From Dipylidium caninum (lineage: Eukaryota; Platyhelminthes; Cestoda; Cyclophyllidea; Dipylidiidae), in the NCBI GenBank assembly GCA_017562135.1, contig QEYB01000921.1, forward strand, positions 1,116,001 to 1,180,000: a stretch of 64,000 nt of DNA, given 5' to 3'. Positions 12,923-28,033 of this stretch are shown piece by piece; position 1 is the first letter of the stretch; every line of letters begins with the position of its first letter. The position numbers and the translations under genes are program-made. The notes beneath the pieces are model-generated. The model was not told the origin of the DNA and ran no database searches. It saw only the letters and a program-made list of their open reading frames with translations.

Positions 12923-15289
12923 CTAGGGCTCCTTAGCATCCCCGTTCAGCAGTGGACGCGCGGACACCTGCACCTCCTGCTCCAAATCCAAAATGGCCTG
13001 CTCGATTTCGTAGTTCTTCCCCACCAGAGAGACCCACTCCTCTTCCAGTTGGGTCAAAGTCTCACCCGCCGCAGTCTGCTCCTGTTTACGTTGCCAGTTA
13101 ATCTCCTGCACCTTGCGCCTGCACAATGACAAGATTAATAACTCAAGTGCATCACATAATTTTCTCTGGCCTATTCAAGATAAAGTCGTTTGAGATCTCG
13201 ATGGGATGTTTATGGAAATATCTACATCCACCTGTGTTCACACATATTCTTACATAAGGTTTACTAACAAAGACTCGGTGTCTTCATTGCTCAACGCCCT
13301 GTTAATAATAGGTTTTCGATATGAATATTTTGACACTGACGTGTCAGTTAAGTCCCACCGTTCAACGAAACCCCGGGCTCCCACTCGTTCAAAAAATTGC
13401 ACAATATTGATCAAAGCCTCAAGACAATCACCAGCAGAAAAAGGAAGGAAAAGATTATGCTAAATATAGAGGGTAAAAGTTGAAGGAATATCCTTCTTGC
13501 TTCACCATTTCGAAACTGTTCATTTATCTAACCTCCTACGTTTCATTTCTACGAAAGTAATTTCTACTCCAATAATGCCAAATAGCTGCCCTAAATCTCC
13601 AAGTCGTATAAAGACAAAATTGATCTCGGCTGTAGATAATTAGAGCCCTAGTAAACAGTAGATTGACTGCACGCTCTGAAACTGACCTACCGGATGCCAT
13701 AGTTATCGGGGGAAATACTAACATGAGGGAGTATCACAGGAAAAATGCCTCGTCAAAAATTGACATATTTGTCGTCATTTACTTTACGATAAGTAAAGAA
13801 CTTCTTGGGATACTCTAACCTATCACGTAAAACATTTGTGTTTAAGGTTTACTACAACTAATTTTCACTACGGAAAATTCTTCATCCTCCAAACTATTCT
13901 AGCATATGAGTAAATCTTCCGCATTCCCCAATGAATGTAAATTTGGCTATATTGTGATTATGGACAGTTAATCGGTCTATTTTCATTACTGTGATAAGGA
14001 AGAAGTGTTATATATTCTCGAAATAGTCAACGGTTATTGTTCTAATTCCGAGGAAGGCTCAGAGAAATTACCTGACTTGGTACTTTTCATGGAATAATGG
14101 GATCAATGATAATAATTTGACCAGATTATGAACAAGCTCACCTCATTTCGAGGAGCTCCTTTTCATGACTGCGAAGTATTCGCTCTAATTCCTCGTTGTA
14201 TGATTTCCAAGCAGTTGATCCATATTCACTCATGAGTTCTAGGTTGTTGATACGCGTCAACTGGTGTTCCAACTGGGCCTATAAGATTTTAGATGATAAT
14301 AGAACGTTGGGTTAAAAGTGCTTCCAAAGCAGAATGTCCAAAAATTAATAGTGTTGAAATAATCCCAAGAAACCGAAAGATATTTTTGGAGGAATCGATA
14401 TATCTCAAACGAGGATACAAAATTCTTCAACAGTGGGAAACGGATTCGCCGAAAATGAAAAGGTGAACATATAAATCACCTATTGCAATTATGCATCACC
14501 TAACGAAGCGCATTTAGGGCTAAGAGAAGCAAAATAACACTTTTTAATCCTGGGGAATAAAGGAAAAATATTTAAGCATATTATTCACACAGTATCTAAC
14601 ATCTGCCAATTATTTTAAATTGAATAAAGATGTGCCAACAACAACGAGGACTATATGGAGTGCCTAATAAGACCGCTATCATGAGAGTTTAACCTAGGTT
14701 ACCAATTTAATATCATTAAAGTTAATAGTGTAACACGTTGCCTTAATGTTACTCGGCAGATGAGGATACTAAAAAATACGTCTTAGCAAAATAACAGTTA
14801 GTATGGTTGTTTTTTTAACTCATAAGCATCTTGAAGTGGCAAGAAAGTGTTAAAAGGAAGCTAAGATTTTTGTTGAATTGCCGTAACTCAAAAACAATAA
14901 TTTTCGTAACGCATTGGATTTATAGACCATAACTTAGTCAAAACGAACAACAATATGTTTCTTACATGAGCATTTTCAATGGCTTCCTGCCAAGCGCGAA
15001 GGTCTCCCAATTTGGCCGACGGAGGTGGAGGTAATTCGTAGCGTTTCATGCTCAACAACTCCATGGGTAGGCGACTGGCGAGCCGATCAAATTCAGTTCG
15101 CATAATTTCGGTCTCAAATTTCGTGGATATTGGGCCAGACAATGAGGGAAAGTTCTCCAAATAATTTTTTGTTGGTCGATAGCGTCGCATTTCTTCCGTG
15201 AGTAGCGCGTTGGCTTCTTGCATGCCACTCTCACCATAGCCTTTGTCGAAATACGGCAAAGCATCAACAACCACAGCTTGTTGGTCCAT
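12923..15289 (-). CDS. BCAS2: Pre-mRNA-splicing factor SPF27 (BCAS2)
   Basis: A small coiled-coil subunit of the Prp19/CDC5L (NineTeen) complex, which activates the spliceosome in the nucleus. Minus-strand exons are 15,289-14,966, 14,278-14,142 and 13,118-12,923, all with GT-AG junctions, and give 218 residues (human protein 225). Near the N terminus the sequence reads [13 protein letters not shown], then [10 protein letters not shown], then [10 protein letters not shown]. The middle exon has [20 protein letters not shown], and the last has [22 protein letters not shown] and a short acidic tail. All match the conserved backbone of the family. The start ATG at 15,289 is preceded by a CTCTTTTAG acceptor-like sequence seven bases upstream. 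Recognition is by memory of the human protein and is firm. Confidence 0.95.
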
Positions 15290-18200
15290 GGTTTAACTAA
15301 AAGAGGCAAAAGAGTTGACGCAAAGTACTCGCCGCCGGCTCGGTATCCGAAAGCCATTACATAAAGGATACATATAAAACAAGTTCTTCAAATTGACATG
15401 CCAAATCGAAAGATAGGGAAGTAAGAAGCAGTCAGGGGTAATGATGGCATATTGATTAAGTTTTAATTCAAAGAATAAAAGCGGTGAATGTTCGACGAAC
15501 CAACAGCGGAAAAAGGTTAGCACAAAATTGTAGTCAAAATCGAATTTTGCCAAATTTGCACACACTTCCAACCACCTAACAGCCAACCACTGGGAAAGGG
15601 TAAATGGTTTAACCAATAAGAATAAAGCATCCTTACGTGAATAAGACGATGCTAGTTTATTATGGTCAATATATTGAAATATCAAAATTTAAGGAATGCA
15701 TAAAACAAAACATTAGGTAATGACGCATTAGCCCAAAATATTATTTTTAATATCAAATATTTTATTATTAATACTATTCGACAGGTCTAATTTGGCTCCA
15801 GACCACACCTTTCGAAGCTAGAGCCCGATAAATACTGTCTAATTACGCTTTTTGTTGGCCCTACACCCCACCACTTGCCACAACAAGCCTGTTTCAATCT
15901 GTCTCACTTATTGCACATGAAGGGATGATCCATGATTGTATTACAGGTTACGTTTTTTAATATGTTTGTACAATAAGGTTGGCAAAATTCCTGCCCGCTG
16001 AAAGTATATGCACGGAGTTCGTATGCGTCGAAATATGCATCAAAATTATATAGCAGTTAGGCCAGCCTTTATTGCATTTGAAAATTCAGAATAGTGTAAC
16101 GTGTAAGCTCGGTTAGTGTTCAAACTCCTGATTGAAACTTACCAATGCCAAACCAATTTTAATGCACCTTAATGAACTTTCCGGTAGGCAATCAATAACT
16201 ACGGAAGTACAAGGTATAGTTGCATTCGCAGCAGCTCGATAGTAGTGTTTCTTTTCTGTTGTAATCAGTCATTTTTGCACATCTATCTCCGATACATCTA
16301 TGGTTTTCCAGACTGTCATTTTTTGTGTCCTCTTCAATGAGGATAATACAAATCCATCTCAAGGGACTCAAGATTACTCTGTGAGCGATAAAATTCGAGA
16401 AACCACACCACTCTGGAAAGATTAAGCTAAACAAAGTCCCACACTGTAATGCATGTTTGTCCCACACCCCTTACTGCTGTGAAATTTGAGCGGCTTGTCC
16501 CCGACATCTGATGGCTCTGCACTTCAACTATAGTTCCTCATCGGTGCAAATGGATTACTACGGCTTAGATCAAAAGTCAAGACGTCGAAATCTAGGCTGA
16601 GCATACTCAGATCTTGTTGTGCACCAACATTCGTTTTCTTATGTGGGCATCACCATGCTGTTCTAAGCATTACAACACCGGCTGTATCTACGTATGTGGT
16701 ATTTAAACATTATATTATCATGAACCACAAAGTACCATTTCGAGAGAAGAATCCTCCCTACGAAATCAATTCATAAATTAAATAGACATTGTTTGGTTCA
16801 CTTGGCCCAAATCAACATCAAAGTTATTCGGCGGTCGGGAAGAGGAACAATTATGGCATACGATTGTAATTAACTCCTTTTAATTTGCAAAAGATTGGTC
16901 AAGACGTCAATCTTAGTTAATTAATTTGTCTAAAATGGAGACCGATTCAATTACGTGGGGCATGGCGGGGAGAATCTTAAATTGTACGAACTGTCAACAG
17001 AGGTGTATTTCTATGTCGACATATGAATTCAAAGTATAGTTACCCGTGTGGCGCCGCCTACCGACGAAACTTGGCGAGAAGGCTTAGTTTAGGGCGATCG
17101 AGGTTGCTATTACCTAATGGGAACATTCGGATCGCTGTAGTGAATTCAAAGCCGAGCATAACTTCTACATGGCTATTTTTCTATTAACTTAGCATTTGAA
17201 TTTCAGCAAGCCTCCAAATTCCCTTCTACGCACTATAGTTAGCTTCTTTTCCCTTGAGCAGACCAAATTCTAAGAAAAGGATGACCCGGCATACTCCGGT
17301 ATTAACAGTTATATGCAGACGCTCAAAAAGACAGGATTTCTTATTTTTTTATTTTCACTCATAATGGATAGGTGTTGCAAAAGAAAAGCATGACAGTGTG
17401 TTTTTAATAACGTTAGAACAACCACTTTAACGAATCCGTCGTTTAAATTCCTCTTAAAGAAGATGATTAATGACAAATTCTAACTCAAATTTACCATTGC
17501 ATCACCAAAATACGGGTCATTTACCTAATCACTATATTTGAATTCCTCTGGCCCTGGTACCGTTTTGGATGAAAGATTATTGTCTTAGGTGACGACGTAA
17601 TAGTTTTGTTCATCGAGGATAAATCCCCCGTCCAGACTATTGTTCTTTCATTGATGGCATTCACCTAACTTATTTTTACTTTCTTTTCATCTCTGACGAG
17701 GACAGTTGAGGCACACAAAGTGACTCCTTCGTACATTTAAGTACGATTAATTCTGCTGACGAAGGCAAAAGGAAAATGTCGTGACACTTTAATTTAGGTT
17801 TTGATTTAACTCAGACTATCGCTGTTGAAGTTGGTATCTCTTGTCAGGACTCCGGTATTAAGGTGTAGATTACAGTTACTTTGGATGCGTACTGCAAAGC
17901 ATAGTGGATAACGCTGCACTAACACATTTATCGTTTCGAATTTTGCACTTTCTTGCTGGAAAATTGTTAATAGAGTTGGAGGGGGATCAGTAGATATCCG
18001 AGAATGAATTCAGATGGTTTAGCTTCCTCCGAAGTGTATGACATCGTGAATTCAACTTTGTGTACAAACGCTACTAAATAAGTAAATGCAATAATAGAAT
18101 AGTCGCTATGGGGTATCACAAAGTCTAGAAAATTAAGTTCAAACTATTTTTGTCCCTGCGGTTATTTAGAGGGTAACATAGAATTGCGGAATTCTGAACA

Positions 18201-19523
18201 TATTCGGAGCAAGATATAAAGATGAGGGTCGAGATTCCCCTTGGCGTAATTTATGTTTACCGTGTATGAGGTCCGGTTGATTCGGTGGTTAGAAGAAATG
18301 CTGAAAAGAGGAACAGATTGTATAAAATACCCAAGTTTTGAAAATGCAGAAATTAGTTAGAGAGTGCGTTTGAGCCTTCTGATACCCAAATAATCATTTG
18401 TCTTGATTTAATGAGAGGGGAAACTCTGAACGTTATAGACGGCGACATAACTTTAGCAAATATTTCTAACCAATTCGCTTAATGGGCACGTCTGTAACAA
18501 TTTTACTTCCAGATCTGTGCGGCCGTATCGTTGAACTCTAAATTAGTTCCTTTTAGCTGTATTTGATTTGACATTATGCCCCCACCTTCGGATCATTTTG
18601 TACGCTGTTCTGTCCGGACCCTCTGATTCCTTGTTTCTTTATGTTATAGGTCATGATTTACGTTAGGTTGACTCCTTCTAGGCAAATATACTGTTAGCGC
18701 TAAAGCCTGCTAAGGCCCTTGCTAAGAGTTTATAGTCTGACTTCACGTTACGATAAAATCCATTTTATTGGGCTATAAAGTAATTGTTGTCCATGTGTTA
18801 ATCGTAACTGTACCGCTGCTGAAAAAGAAAACCATTGTAATTTCCATAATAATAGATTTTTTTTCACGTAAGCGATTATTGGTAGTCAAGCAATCTAGTT
18901 AACGAAAATTATTCACTTTGCTGAGCGATTTTGTTTATTCCAACCAAATAAATCAGCGTCTCGTTACTGCCGATGCTGCTGCTCTTCTATTGGCCTTTTC
19001 CTCACATTGGGGTTGGTTTGACCTTGTGGGCGGATAAACGCGGTAAGATGTTATCGAGTTGTGGTTTCTTTCGATCATTTGTTTCCCTTGATAAAGGAAG
19101 TCAGTTCACTGGTTATCCGATTTCTTAAAAAATGTTTGGTCTATACGATTCAATTATCCGAAACTATTTTTCAAGTGGCATTTTAAGGTAAGTGTTTACC
19201 AAACAGGTTTATGTCGCACATCGGTTTGTTCACTAGCGTTGGCTAATTCTATAAACCTGTGTCTTACCAAAAAAATGAGGCAAACTGTTGAGAATTTTGT
19301 TCTATCTCGAGTTACGGTTCTTCGATCTGTTGAACCGTTTTTAATGTGCTGCACAACCCATAAGCATTGTTTTTCTATTCATTTTCTTCCTGAATAGTGA
19401 CCATAGTGGTCACATAGTAATTCATTGGATGTTTCATAAGCAACTGCTATATTCGGATTTAGTTTTCTTGTATACCGTCGTTGCTTTATGGACTTTCAAC
19501 CATTCCGGATATTTTTATTCCAG
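15290..19523. other. AT-rich intergenic region between divergent genes
   Basis: I find no exon with motif or splice support. A 130-codon open frame upstream of BCAS2 on the minus strand (15,293-15,685) is hydrophobic, shows no family features, and is read as promoter or 5' flank. The interval separates BCAS2 (-) from the zinc-finger gene (+), so it should contain both promoters. Confidence 0.5.
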
Positions 19524-19530
19524 ACCCATA

Positions 19531-22500
19531 ATGACGGACCACCGTCTTTTCGGGCTCACCGATATTGATGAAATCGACGGTGGTGAACTGAGTCTATGTT
19601 GCATTTGTGGGAAGACTTTTCTTGACCGAAGATCTCTTCATCTACATGTGGCAATATATCATGAAAGTATGTGTTTTGCTTTTAATGTTGATGCAAAAGG
19701 TTTTGCCTTTAGACCTGTCATCCCTCTTCTTGGTAACTAGCATTCTCTTTTGTATATTAATGTGATCCTTCCACCTATCACTCCTTTTGTTCCACCCGCC
19801 ACCAATTAATACTGCATTCTTCCTGGCTTTCTAGAAGATGCACTAACGGCGTCCGATACCCCACCTTTGGCACATTCTTCCGCTTTGCATGCAATAGATG
19901 ATGTGGATAAGTGTAAGTTTGAGTCAATTATTTTGTGTGCCTTTCGTTATAAGTACAAACAAGCCGATTATTATATTATATATTCAATGAAATTATAAAT
20001 ATTGCGAATAAATACATAGATTCTCCTAGGTGATGACAGCCTGCCTCTAATAACCTTAGAGTACGACTCAACGACACCGATATCAGCAGTGTTTAATGAC
20101 AGCATCGTCTGCCATGACTTGGAAGACATTGGATCTGTTCGACTTTTTAAACTAGACAGTGAGGATATGGTCGTTCCACAATAGGTATTCAACTGACTCC
20201 AGCAACATCGGCAGCAGCAATAGCAACGGTCGATTGTGCAGACGGAGAAAGTAGCGATGAGTCATGTCGGCCACAGGACTTGCGGATACGTCGGTCACCG
20301 GTCGATTTTGTGTCGTCGGGCTCGGTTGCTGCTCCACCACTACCTCCGCCCCTCCCGCCTATGAAGTCCAGCAGCACCCCTCCGGGCTCCATCATCGCCG
20401 CCGCCGCCACCATCGCAGCCGCCTCCTCCGTTGCCTACCTCCACCAAGATGTCTCAAGTATGTGCTACCAGCTTACCCAACTTTTGGAAATCGTGACCTA
20501 GTTGTCTGATCTCTGCGTCCTAAGTTAGCGAGCGGATGCGCACATCCGTGTCACGCCGTGCTTCGAACATTCATTCATTCATTCATACCCCGGCGCAACC
20601 AACACATCGTGTGCGCATGCCTTCAAAGGCACCCTGCAATGGTGATGGTGGCGGCGGCGGTGGTGGTGGTGATGGCGATTGCGATGGCGATCGTGTTAAT
20701 GTGAATTGATGTTCTGCAAGGTTTCATTTAATGGGGTTTATTCCTCTCCTGGCTGCATGTTTGTATTTTACCCACCTCATATTTGCACATATTCAACTGG
20801 TATTCGATTCTGAAATGCCAGTCGACCAGCACAATTCCTCTAAGTGCTTATCCTCCCTCCATGTCCCATTATGGGGTTAATCTCACTTGAGACCGAGTCG
20901 AAATTGCAGTGTAAAGTAGTCAAGTGTTGGGTAAAACCCACTAAATATGATTGCCAGACCTCTAGGCGGCCTTTCATGAGATTACTGCCTATATTTTCAT
21001 GCTAAACCCCTCCTCCATCTGGCCCTTCCTTTCGAGTGGTTAGGCAGCTCCCGTTACAGACTTTCTGTGAGCATGCTTTTCTGTGTGTTATGAGATAAAA
21101 ATGCTGACATCCGCAGCTTGTACACACTCATTAACAATTTCCCCTCGCTCTTCCAGTGTGAACTCCTAAGTGTCCATTAGCCGATTCCACCACCTTTTGC
21201 GAATCTGGGCTCATCAATATCGAAGCCAAGCCGGTACTTCACTAGATCCCGTCTCTTCCCCCACAATCCATTACTGTCTCTCTTCAGGTCTCTTCACGTC
21301 ACGGACAAGGAAGGCAGCACGATCCGTCCTTCCTCTAGACCTGCGTGGAACTTCCTCTAACTCGCTTTCACACCCGGAAATGACTTCGCTTTGTTCAGGC
21401 CTATCCTCTCTAAGCCCACTTCTTCCCGTTGAATCCTGACACCCTTCGGGACTTGCATTTTCACCACAAATCGAACCACTTGGTGTTTTTAACTCGCACT
21501 CATCTTGAGGCATTTAGACATTTCGCCACGAATCGCATTTACTCCCAGCCCTGGTTTAGCACTCGATGTCCGTAGTTAACGTCCCTCGACGTGACTCCCT
21601 CTGTTTTCTAGTTTTCTTTTGGCCTGAAGCGATAGTAGCAATGTTTTTCATGTGCAGACGATGTCCATGAGATCAACTTCTCGCTGCTCCTATTATTGAT
21701 GTACCGATACGACTGATAATGAGACCCTTTTATGCGCTAGTCTTATTCCTTTACATCTTGCTTCGTTTATGTTGCCAACAGCCTGTACTTTGGGTACTTT
21801 TACCGTGTCACCCCGTTAGGGTTACACTCCGTGGTGGCTACAGTTTAATCACTTGCGATTCCAATGCATTGGCATTTACCACCTGCCAGAACTAACCTCT
21901 GCCTTGAGGGGTGACACTTGAGTGCGCCAACGACAGCAGCATCAGCATCAACATCAGCAGCGGCAGTAGTAGTTTCTGTTACCACCATTAAAGCTGCCGA
22001 TTCTACTGCCGCGGGTATCCACAAGTCTGGCACTTACTTGCATTCCTTCATGTGTCCTTATTTCGTGTGTGTTGTTGTCAAGGTCGTAACACCCTTTCTG
22101 GTGCACCAAACACCCTTCTCTCAGTGTAGCACCCCAGGACTGGTGCATTTTACCGTTGATGCTGCCGCCGCTTCCAATGCTGTTCCAACGCCCTCGTGGC
22201 GTTCACACATCAGTATGTCCTTTTAACGAGGATAGTCAACAACATCACTTCTACTTTTCACCTTTGAAGTATCACAGGGCGCGGAAACTCCGCAAGTATA
22301 CTCGATGTGGCCAACTCTCATTACTGCCGCACGACACACTCTTGTAGGTGAAGAGGTTCTCATGTTAATTGTTGTGACTACCTAGATTGGTTCACGCGTA
22401 CTCTTCGGGAGATATTGAAAAATGTGTGGTAGGTGTTTGAAATGTGTGGTAACCTCCAGTTGCCCTTCATTCTCACCTCATCCATCTCGGTAAGGACGTC

Positions 22501-25500
22501 AAACTGATGGTAGGTGTGTACATCCTCCAATGGTGGTTGTAACACCGCCAGGAAGGTGAAAACGCGAGGATCAAAGAGATGTGTGTGTGTGTGTATGATA
22601 ATTTCCATCACACCATCAAACCGACCCAATTTCAGCCTCACACTCAAGTTTCCAGTGAACTTCTCTTCCTGTGATTCATCCGCTCATTTTTCCGTCCCCT
22701 GTTTTTTTGTACTCTTTTCCTTTATCAAAAGAACAAACACATTGCTTCAAGCGTGATGCAACTCTCTTCTCCAGTTTCTGTTGAACCGCCTCCCTGTCCT
22801 GAACTCCCGAAATCACTATGACCTGCATCCTCTTCGGAGAGACGAACCCGAATTACCCCCAACACAATCTTTTTTTCTCTCTCTATCTGTGTGTGTGTGT
22901 TATTAAACCTGTATTTCATGTCCACAAGGCTGTGTTTGTGTGTTTCTGTGATAATTGGAAAATTAGGCGGTTTACTTGTGCACTTCGCCTCCTCTCCGGT
23001 GTAGCCCACAGCGGCACTTTTACCAAACTCATTAGTCCACTTCTTTGCAGTACATCGAAGGATGAGAAGGAGGAGGAGGGGAGGGGAGGGAGGTGGTGAT
23101 ACTACTTGTGGTAGCTTGACTATCTCCCCAATTAAAGTATATTTATGCCTTTTTGGTAAAAGAGCTTCTCTCCTTTTCTTCCTCCTCGTCCTCTTCCATC
23201 CTTTTCTGTAGAGAATGGACTTGTCTGCTCTCGCACTCACGCAGTCCTTGTCACTTCCGCAGGTCATAGAGTCAGGCAGTAGCGTATTTTGTAGTGAATT
23301 AACTTCTCAGACTATTCAGAGACATACACGGACTGATCGTCGCAAGATGTCTGCCATTATCTCCCCCTTCCCCTGCGTAATTAAAAAACTCCCCCTTTCT
23401 TCGATCCCTAATAAACTCGTGGGTACTGTGGGGCCCTTTAAAAAGAACAGATTATCATGAAGAGGCTCCTTCATCCTCCACTTCTTGCCATCTGGCACAC
23501 TAATGACCGCGACCTTTCCCCTCGCATGTGACGACGCTTGTGGGGCCATAAACATTTCGGACACCCTCTTCGTCGAAGTTTAACTAAATCAGGATGGAGT
23601 CGCGTTGCAACAGACCGGAAACAGATGCTTATACTGACTGTTACCCTTCTAGTGTAACTATTGCCGTTGCTTGGGACGTACATAACGCAAAATCTCCACT
23701 GATCTACAAAAAAAAATAAGTTTTGACGTCGCCTCCTAGAGTTTCGCCACGAGAGAAGCAAGTTTCGACAGTCTTGGATTACATTGCAGATATACAGGCC
23801 GGGTCCATCCCTCGCCTCCGGTCCGCTCATTTGAGTCGGAGTTGTAGGAGTTCAGGCTCTTATTTGCCCCGTTTGCGTGATGCTCTTGAAGCTTTGTGGT
23901 ATGAGCCATCCTCACAAATGTGTCTATTCCTGCACTGACTCCACTCCGAGTCCACCATACCGGGGATGCCGTTGTGGAAGCCGCGGTTGCCCTATTAACC
24001 ATTGTGTGGGATGTAACCAAGAGGACTCTTGGGTCTCGGTCGCCTTATCTCAGCTTGGCGATGAGCCGGTACATAGACATTCTGCCGTATGTTCTACCTC
24101 GCTGTGAATGTTCAAGGCGGACGGCATATGACTGAAATCATATTCGCTAAAACTGCAGTCGTACGTGGACTGAAGCCCATCCGTGTTTGTTCTGCACTAC
24201 CCAACTGTTTTATTAAACCTGGCACTGGCTGACCGCCTTCTCGATTGTTACAAGTGTGTTAAGAGGAAGTTGTGAATGTCGCCTCAAGGGGGTCCGACGT
24301 GGGGCGGGCGGCTAAAAGTCGGTCTCCTTGCCTTTTCATTTTGCTTGTGTGTTTTTGTGCCACTGGGTGTGTGTACTTTTAGGAGATCACCACATACACA
24401 GGCGAATGCGCATACACACACATCCTGACTCTCCCTCCGCTTTCACCCTCGCTTGTTTCACACTCACTGAGGCGCGCGCGCGCGCGTACTGCGGTTGACC
24501 CCAAAAGTACGTGCGGATGTGCATGGGTATGTGCGTGCCGCCTGCTTGTGACCACGTGTGATTTGAGGACGCGTTTGGTCGATGGTGGTGAAAGACGTCG
24601 AGGTGGGCAATTTGGGGCATTTTTCGGCAAGATAAACTCCTCCTCCCCCTCCTCTAACCGCCTTATCGCCTGTGCCATTGTTGTGACGACTGTCCGTGAC
24701 TTTTGCTTCCTCTTCACACGCGGTGTTCGGGGGGCGCTTATGATCACATTGCCACATCATCCATCATCATTGAACCGCGTGTATCCGAGGTACTTTGTCT
24801 AGCCTGAAACCATTCCTCACACCGTCACGTCATCTTGCTCGCGAATATCTACTCCACTGCTCGCATTTTTCCCCCCTCTTCCCTCCCTTTCAACAGGTTT
24901 TCTCCACTCATTTTCTCTCTACGCCTTTACGCCTAATTGTTTGTCCTAGTCAGCATCTCAGGTGTTTTTATTTGGGCCATTGCCCATACCTAAACACTTT
25001 TACCTACACCGTTGATACTGAGCGGTCAAATGTAGCTATTCCAGCCTGTGCGATTGCTTCGTAACACATGTAGAGAGGGAGTTACTGTTAGTCGCCTTGC
25101 TCGGCCCAAGAGAGGTCGAACCTGGAGTTTATCACTCGCCAAAGTCCTCGCTTTCGAGCCAACACCTGTCTCCCGCCCCCACCTCATGTTAAAATAATGC
25201 TACACCGTGATGTTGGCCGCCAATTTTGCCATGTCCTGGCTTACGTGTTGGCCTTCAGTAATCCTCGTTGCATGGGATAAACACGATTACCATCATCCTC
25301 CTCGACATGCTGCATTTAACTTCTCTACTTTGTTAATTAACCAGCTCTAAAGTACGACTAACTCGGTTTAATCTCCTCGAGTACACCAGGGGTTTATGAG
25401 CGCTCTCTCCTCGACCCGCATAAGTAGAAGCTTCGTCCTGAAAGTTTCTCTACTCCAACGCCACGCAGGTGAATTAACACCAGTCGCAGATAAACTAAGA

Positions 25501-28002
25501 TTGTACGGGACAAGTAATGGACCCGTTGAGTGGTGGGGCTGCTCTCTTTGCCACTTTATTTAAGACAGTCATCTGGTGAAATGAAGTTGCCATTGGCGGC
25601 TGTTACAGCAGCACACAAAAGAGTGCCGGGAGGGCAGATAGAAATTTGACAGGTTACACGCAATATTTTATTAGCACCTCTTCCCTTCGGTACACCATCA
25701 GCGGTTTCTGCCTAGCATTCAGTTGTGAGAACTCATGTAATCACTTGTACTCTCCGACCTACTGTTAGGGCTTCCTGCTCTTAAATAAACACCGATTGAA
25801 TTTACACAGGATTAGCAAGAGACTACCCGTCATATTCGCGTGAAGCACACCGCAAACGTCCGTTTCTTCTTCGTTAACACGTCGAAAATGTGGAGATAGT
25901 TGGTGCGGCTCCCGCCCTAAACGCATACCCTCTTGCTTTCTACTCGCCGGCCTCTTCTACCGCGGATGGCATCGAAGAATGCCTCAGAATTGGGTGCTAT
26001 TAGGTGACGGTGATGCCGGCGTAGAGAGTTAATGAAGCTAAATTAGAGATGACAATCCGCCCCCACCCCCTCCGTCTGGGTAAGTCGGTATCCAGTGGTG
26101 AGGTGTGGAGGCCATGCGAGGCCTCACTCACATCTCTGCCTCATCGACAACGTCTTCAAGTAGACTGACGACTTTTAACCTTCCCATATAGCTATTCTCT
26201 GACTTTTTCCATTCCTTATCTGTAGATATGAGCCAATTTGATCTTACGCCTTACGGTGACCACTGCAGACTCATTCTGCTTGTAGCCACTTCAACTACCA
26301 GTTGTCGAGCGTTCTTTGGTTATTTTTCCTTAGTTACCACACTACGTGGTGGATATATCGTCGACGTTGTATCCAATTCTACGGCAATGTTGTAAGACGC
26401 CGATTTGCTTGGAATGTGGACAAGGCTTAGAAGCCTCTGTGGAACAAGAATGCAGGTTGACGGAGCTAATTCGATGTACAAGTCGCAGAAAGCCTACTCA
26501 TTTGAGGCTCCAGTCAAGGGACCTCTACGTTGGCTACTTGATCTCTCTTATTCCTCGAATCTGTCGCCTCAAATCCCTGACTCTCTTGTCTGGGTGTAGA
26601 CAACAGTGAACTTCGTTATGGTGGCGGTGGTTCGCTCATCGTAAGTGTGGCTGCACCTTAAGCAACGCATTCGAACTGGTGATGGTGGTGGTAGTGACTG
26701 CTTCGCACTGTATAGTACTTACTGCTTTCAATTTCAACTTGTCGCATCAAATCATTTGACTATCTTGAGCTCAACGTTCCCAAAGAGCGGAAAGGAGGAA
26801 GGAGAAGAAGATTGGATGTCTTGGATACCCTGACTGGCATGACCTTGACCCTCAGGATCGAGCCATTGACGTGGCGTATCTGAAGTGCAAAGCTTATGCG
26901 CCGTGCCCATGGCGGATGACCGGGCGAAAGTGGATTGCCCAGCGTAGCAACGTCAATTACAGGGTACTTGAGGTCTGCATAGACGGTTCCACTAATCCGC
27001 TACTTCAGATTGCAGACAAACTCGTCCTCCTTTATATGGGCACTTTTAATTTCACTTTCGGAACGGTAAGCCCGAGTTCTCTCGCTTCCTCTCTGGCCTT
27101 GACCGCTTCACACAGATGATTGTTTTTGAAAAGGATTTGTCGGTTTGATCATACCCTACATGGAGCAATAGCTAGTAGAGTAGCGCATGAGAACGAGGCG
27201 GCGGCAGCGGTGGCGGCGGCGGAAGAGGGGGAAAGGGGGGAAGGGGGAGGGCGGCGATGCTCTCGTTGGTCGATGGTACTAGCGACGACGGCGGAGGTAG
27301 CGGATAAACAGTTGTTTATTCGACAGTCGGCGTAAACGTGTGTGTACACCCACACGATTGCAAACAGGTTGACCCAGTTTAAGTTTATGTGCGCGGGTAT
27401 TCCGGCACGCAAGCAAACACAAGCCCAGGATACGGGTGGGGGCGGTGGGCGGGCGGTCGGTCGGTCGGACGGACGAAAGGACAGCCGGATGGGCGCGGAC
27501 GCGCACGTAAATACGCATCACACGCTCCTTTTCCCCATTGGCAAGCTCTTCTCCATTGTGCGTCGCCCTCATGCCCGTGTGGGTGCCTGTTTCCCCTTCC
27601 TCCACGTCTGGCTTCGTACCGCCTCTTAGTCACGCTGCGAAACACGCACATGTTGGCGGAAGGCCTATCGGTGATGGTCGTCGGACCATCCCGCCGATGC
27701 CTCCAAATGGGCCAGGAGTGCTTCCCCTGTTCTCCGTCTCGACTCAATTGAAGCGAAGTTTGTATTTGTCCTTCAAATGTGGGAAATGTCAATAGAGAGT
27801 GCATTCAAGCCATCGTCATCCCACATGACGGTGGCCTTATTTCCTCTTACCCTCTGCAATTCTCACTATGTCAGTAGCTTAATACAAACGCCTTTTTGTT
27901 ACTGCCTTGAGTTGGCTCTCTCTATTACCTATCGGCTTTAGTACTTTGAGTTCTTTCCCAACTATAAACATCCTTCTCCTCCTCCTACACGTGTCTCTCT
28001 CT

Positions 28003-28033
<31 letters not shown>

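Noticed and set aside
21918..22016. Ala/Ser/Thr-rich frame as an exon of the zinc-finger gene
   Set aside because: The acceptor phase does not match the phase-1 chain; low-complexity CAG/CAT repeats explain the open frame.
22725..23267. 180-codon minus-strand frame, among the longest unexplained ones
   Set aside because: Composed of GT/CT-repeat and purine-rich tract translations, with no splice or motif support.
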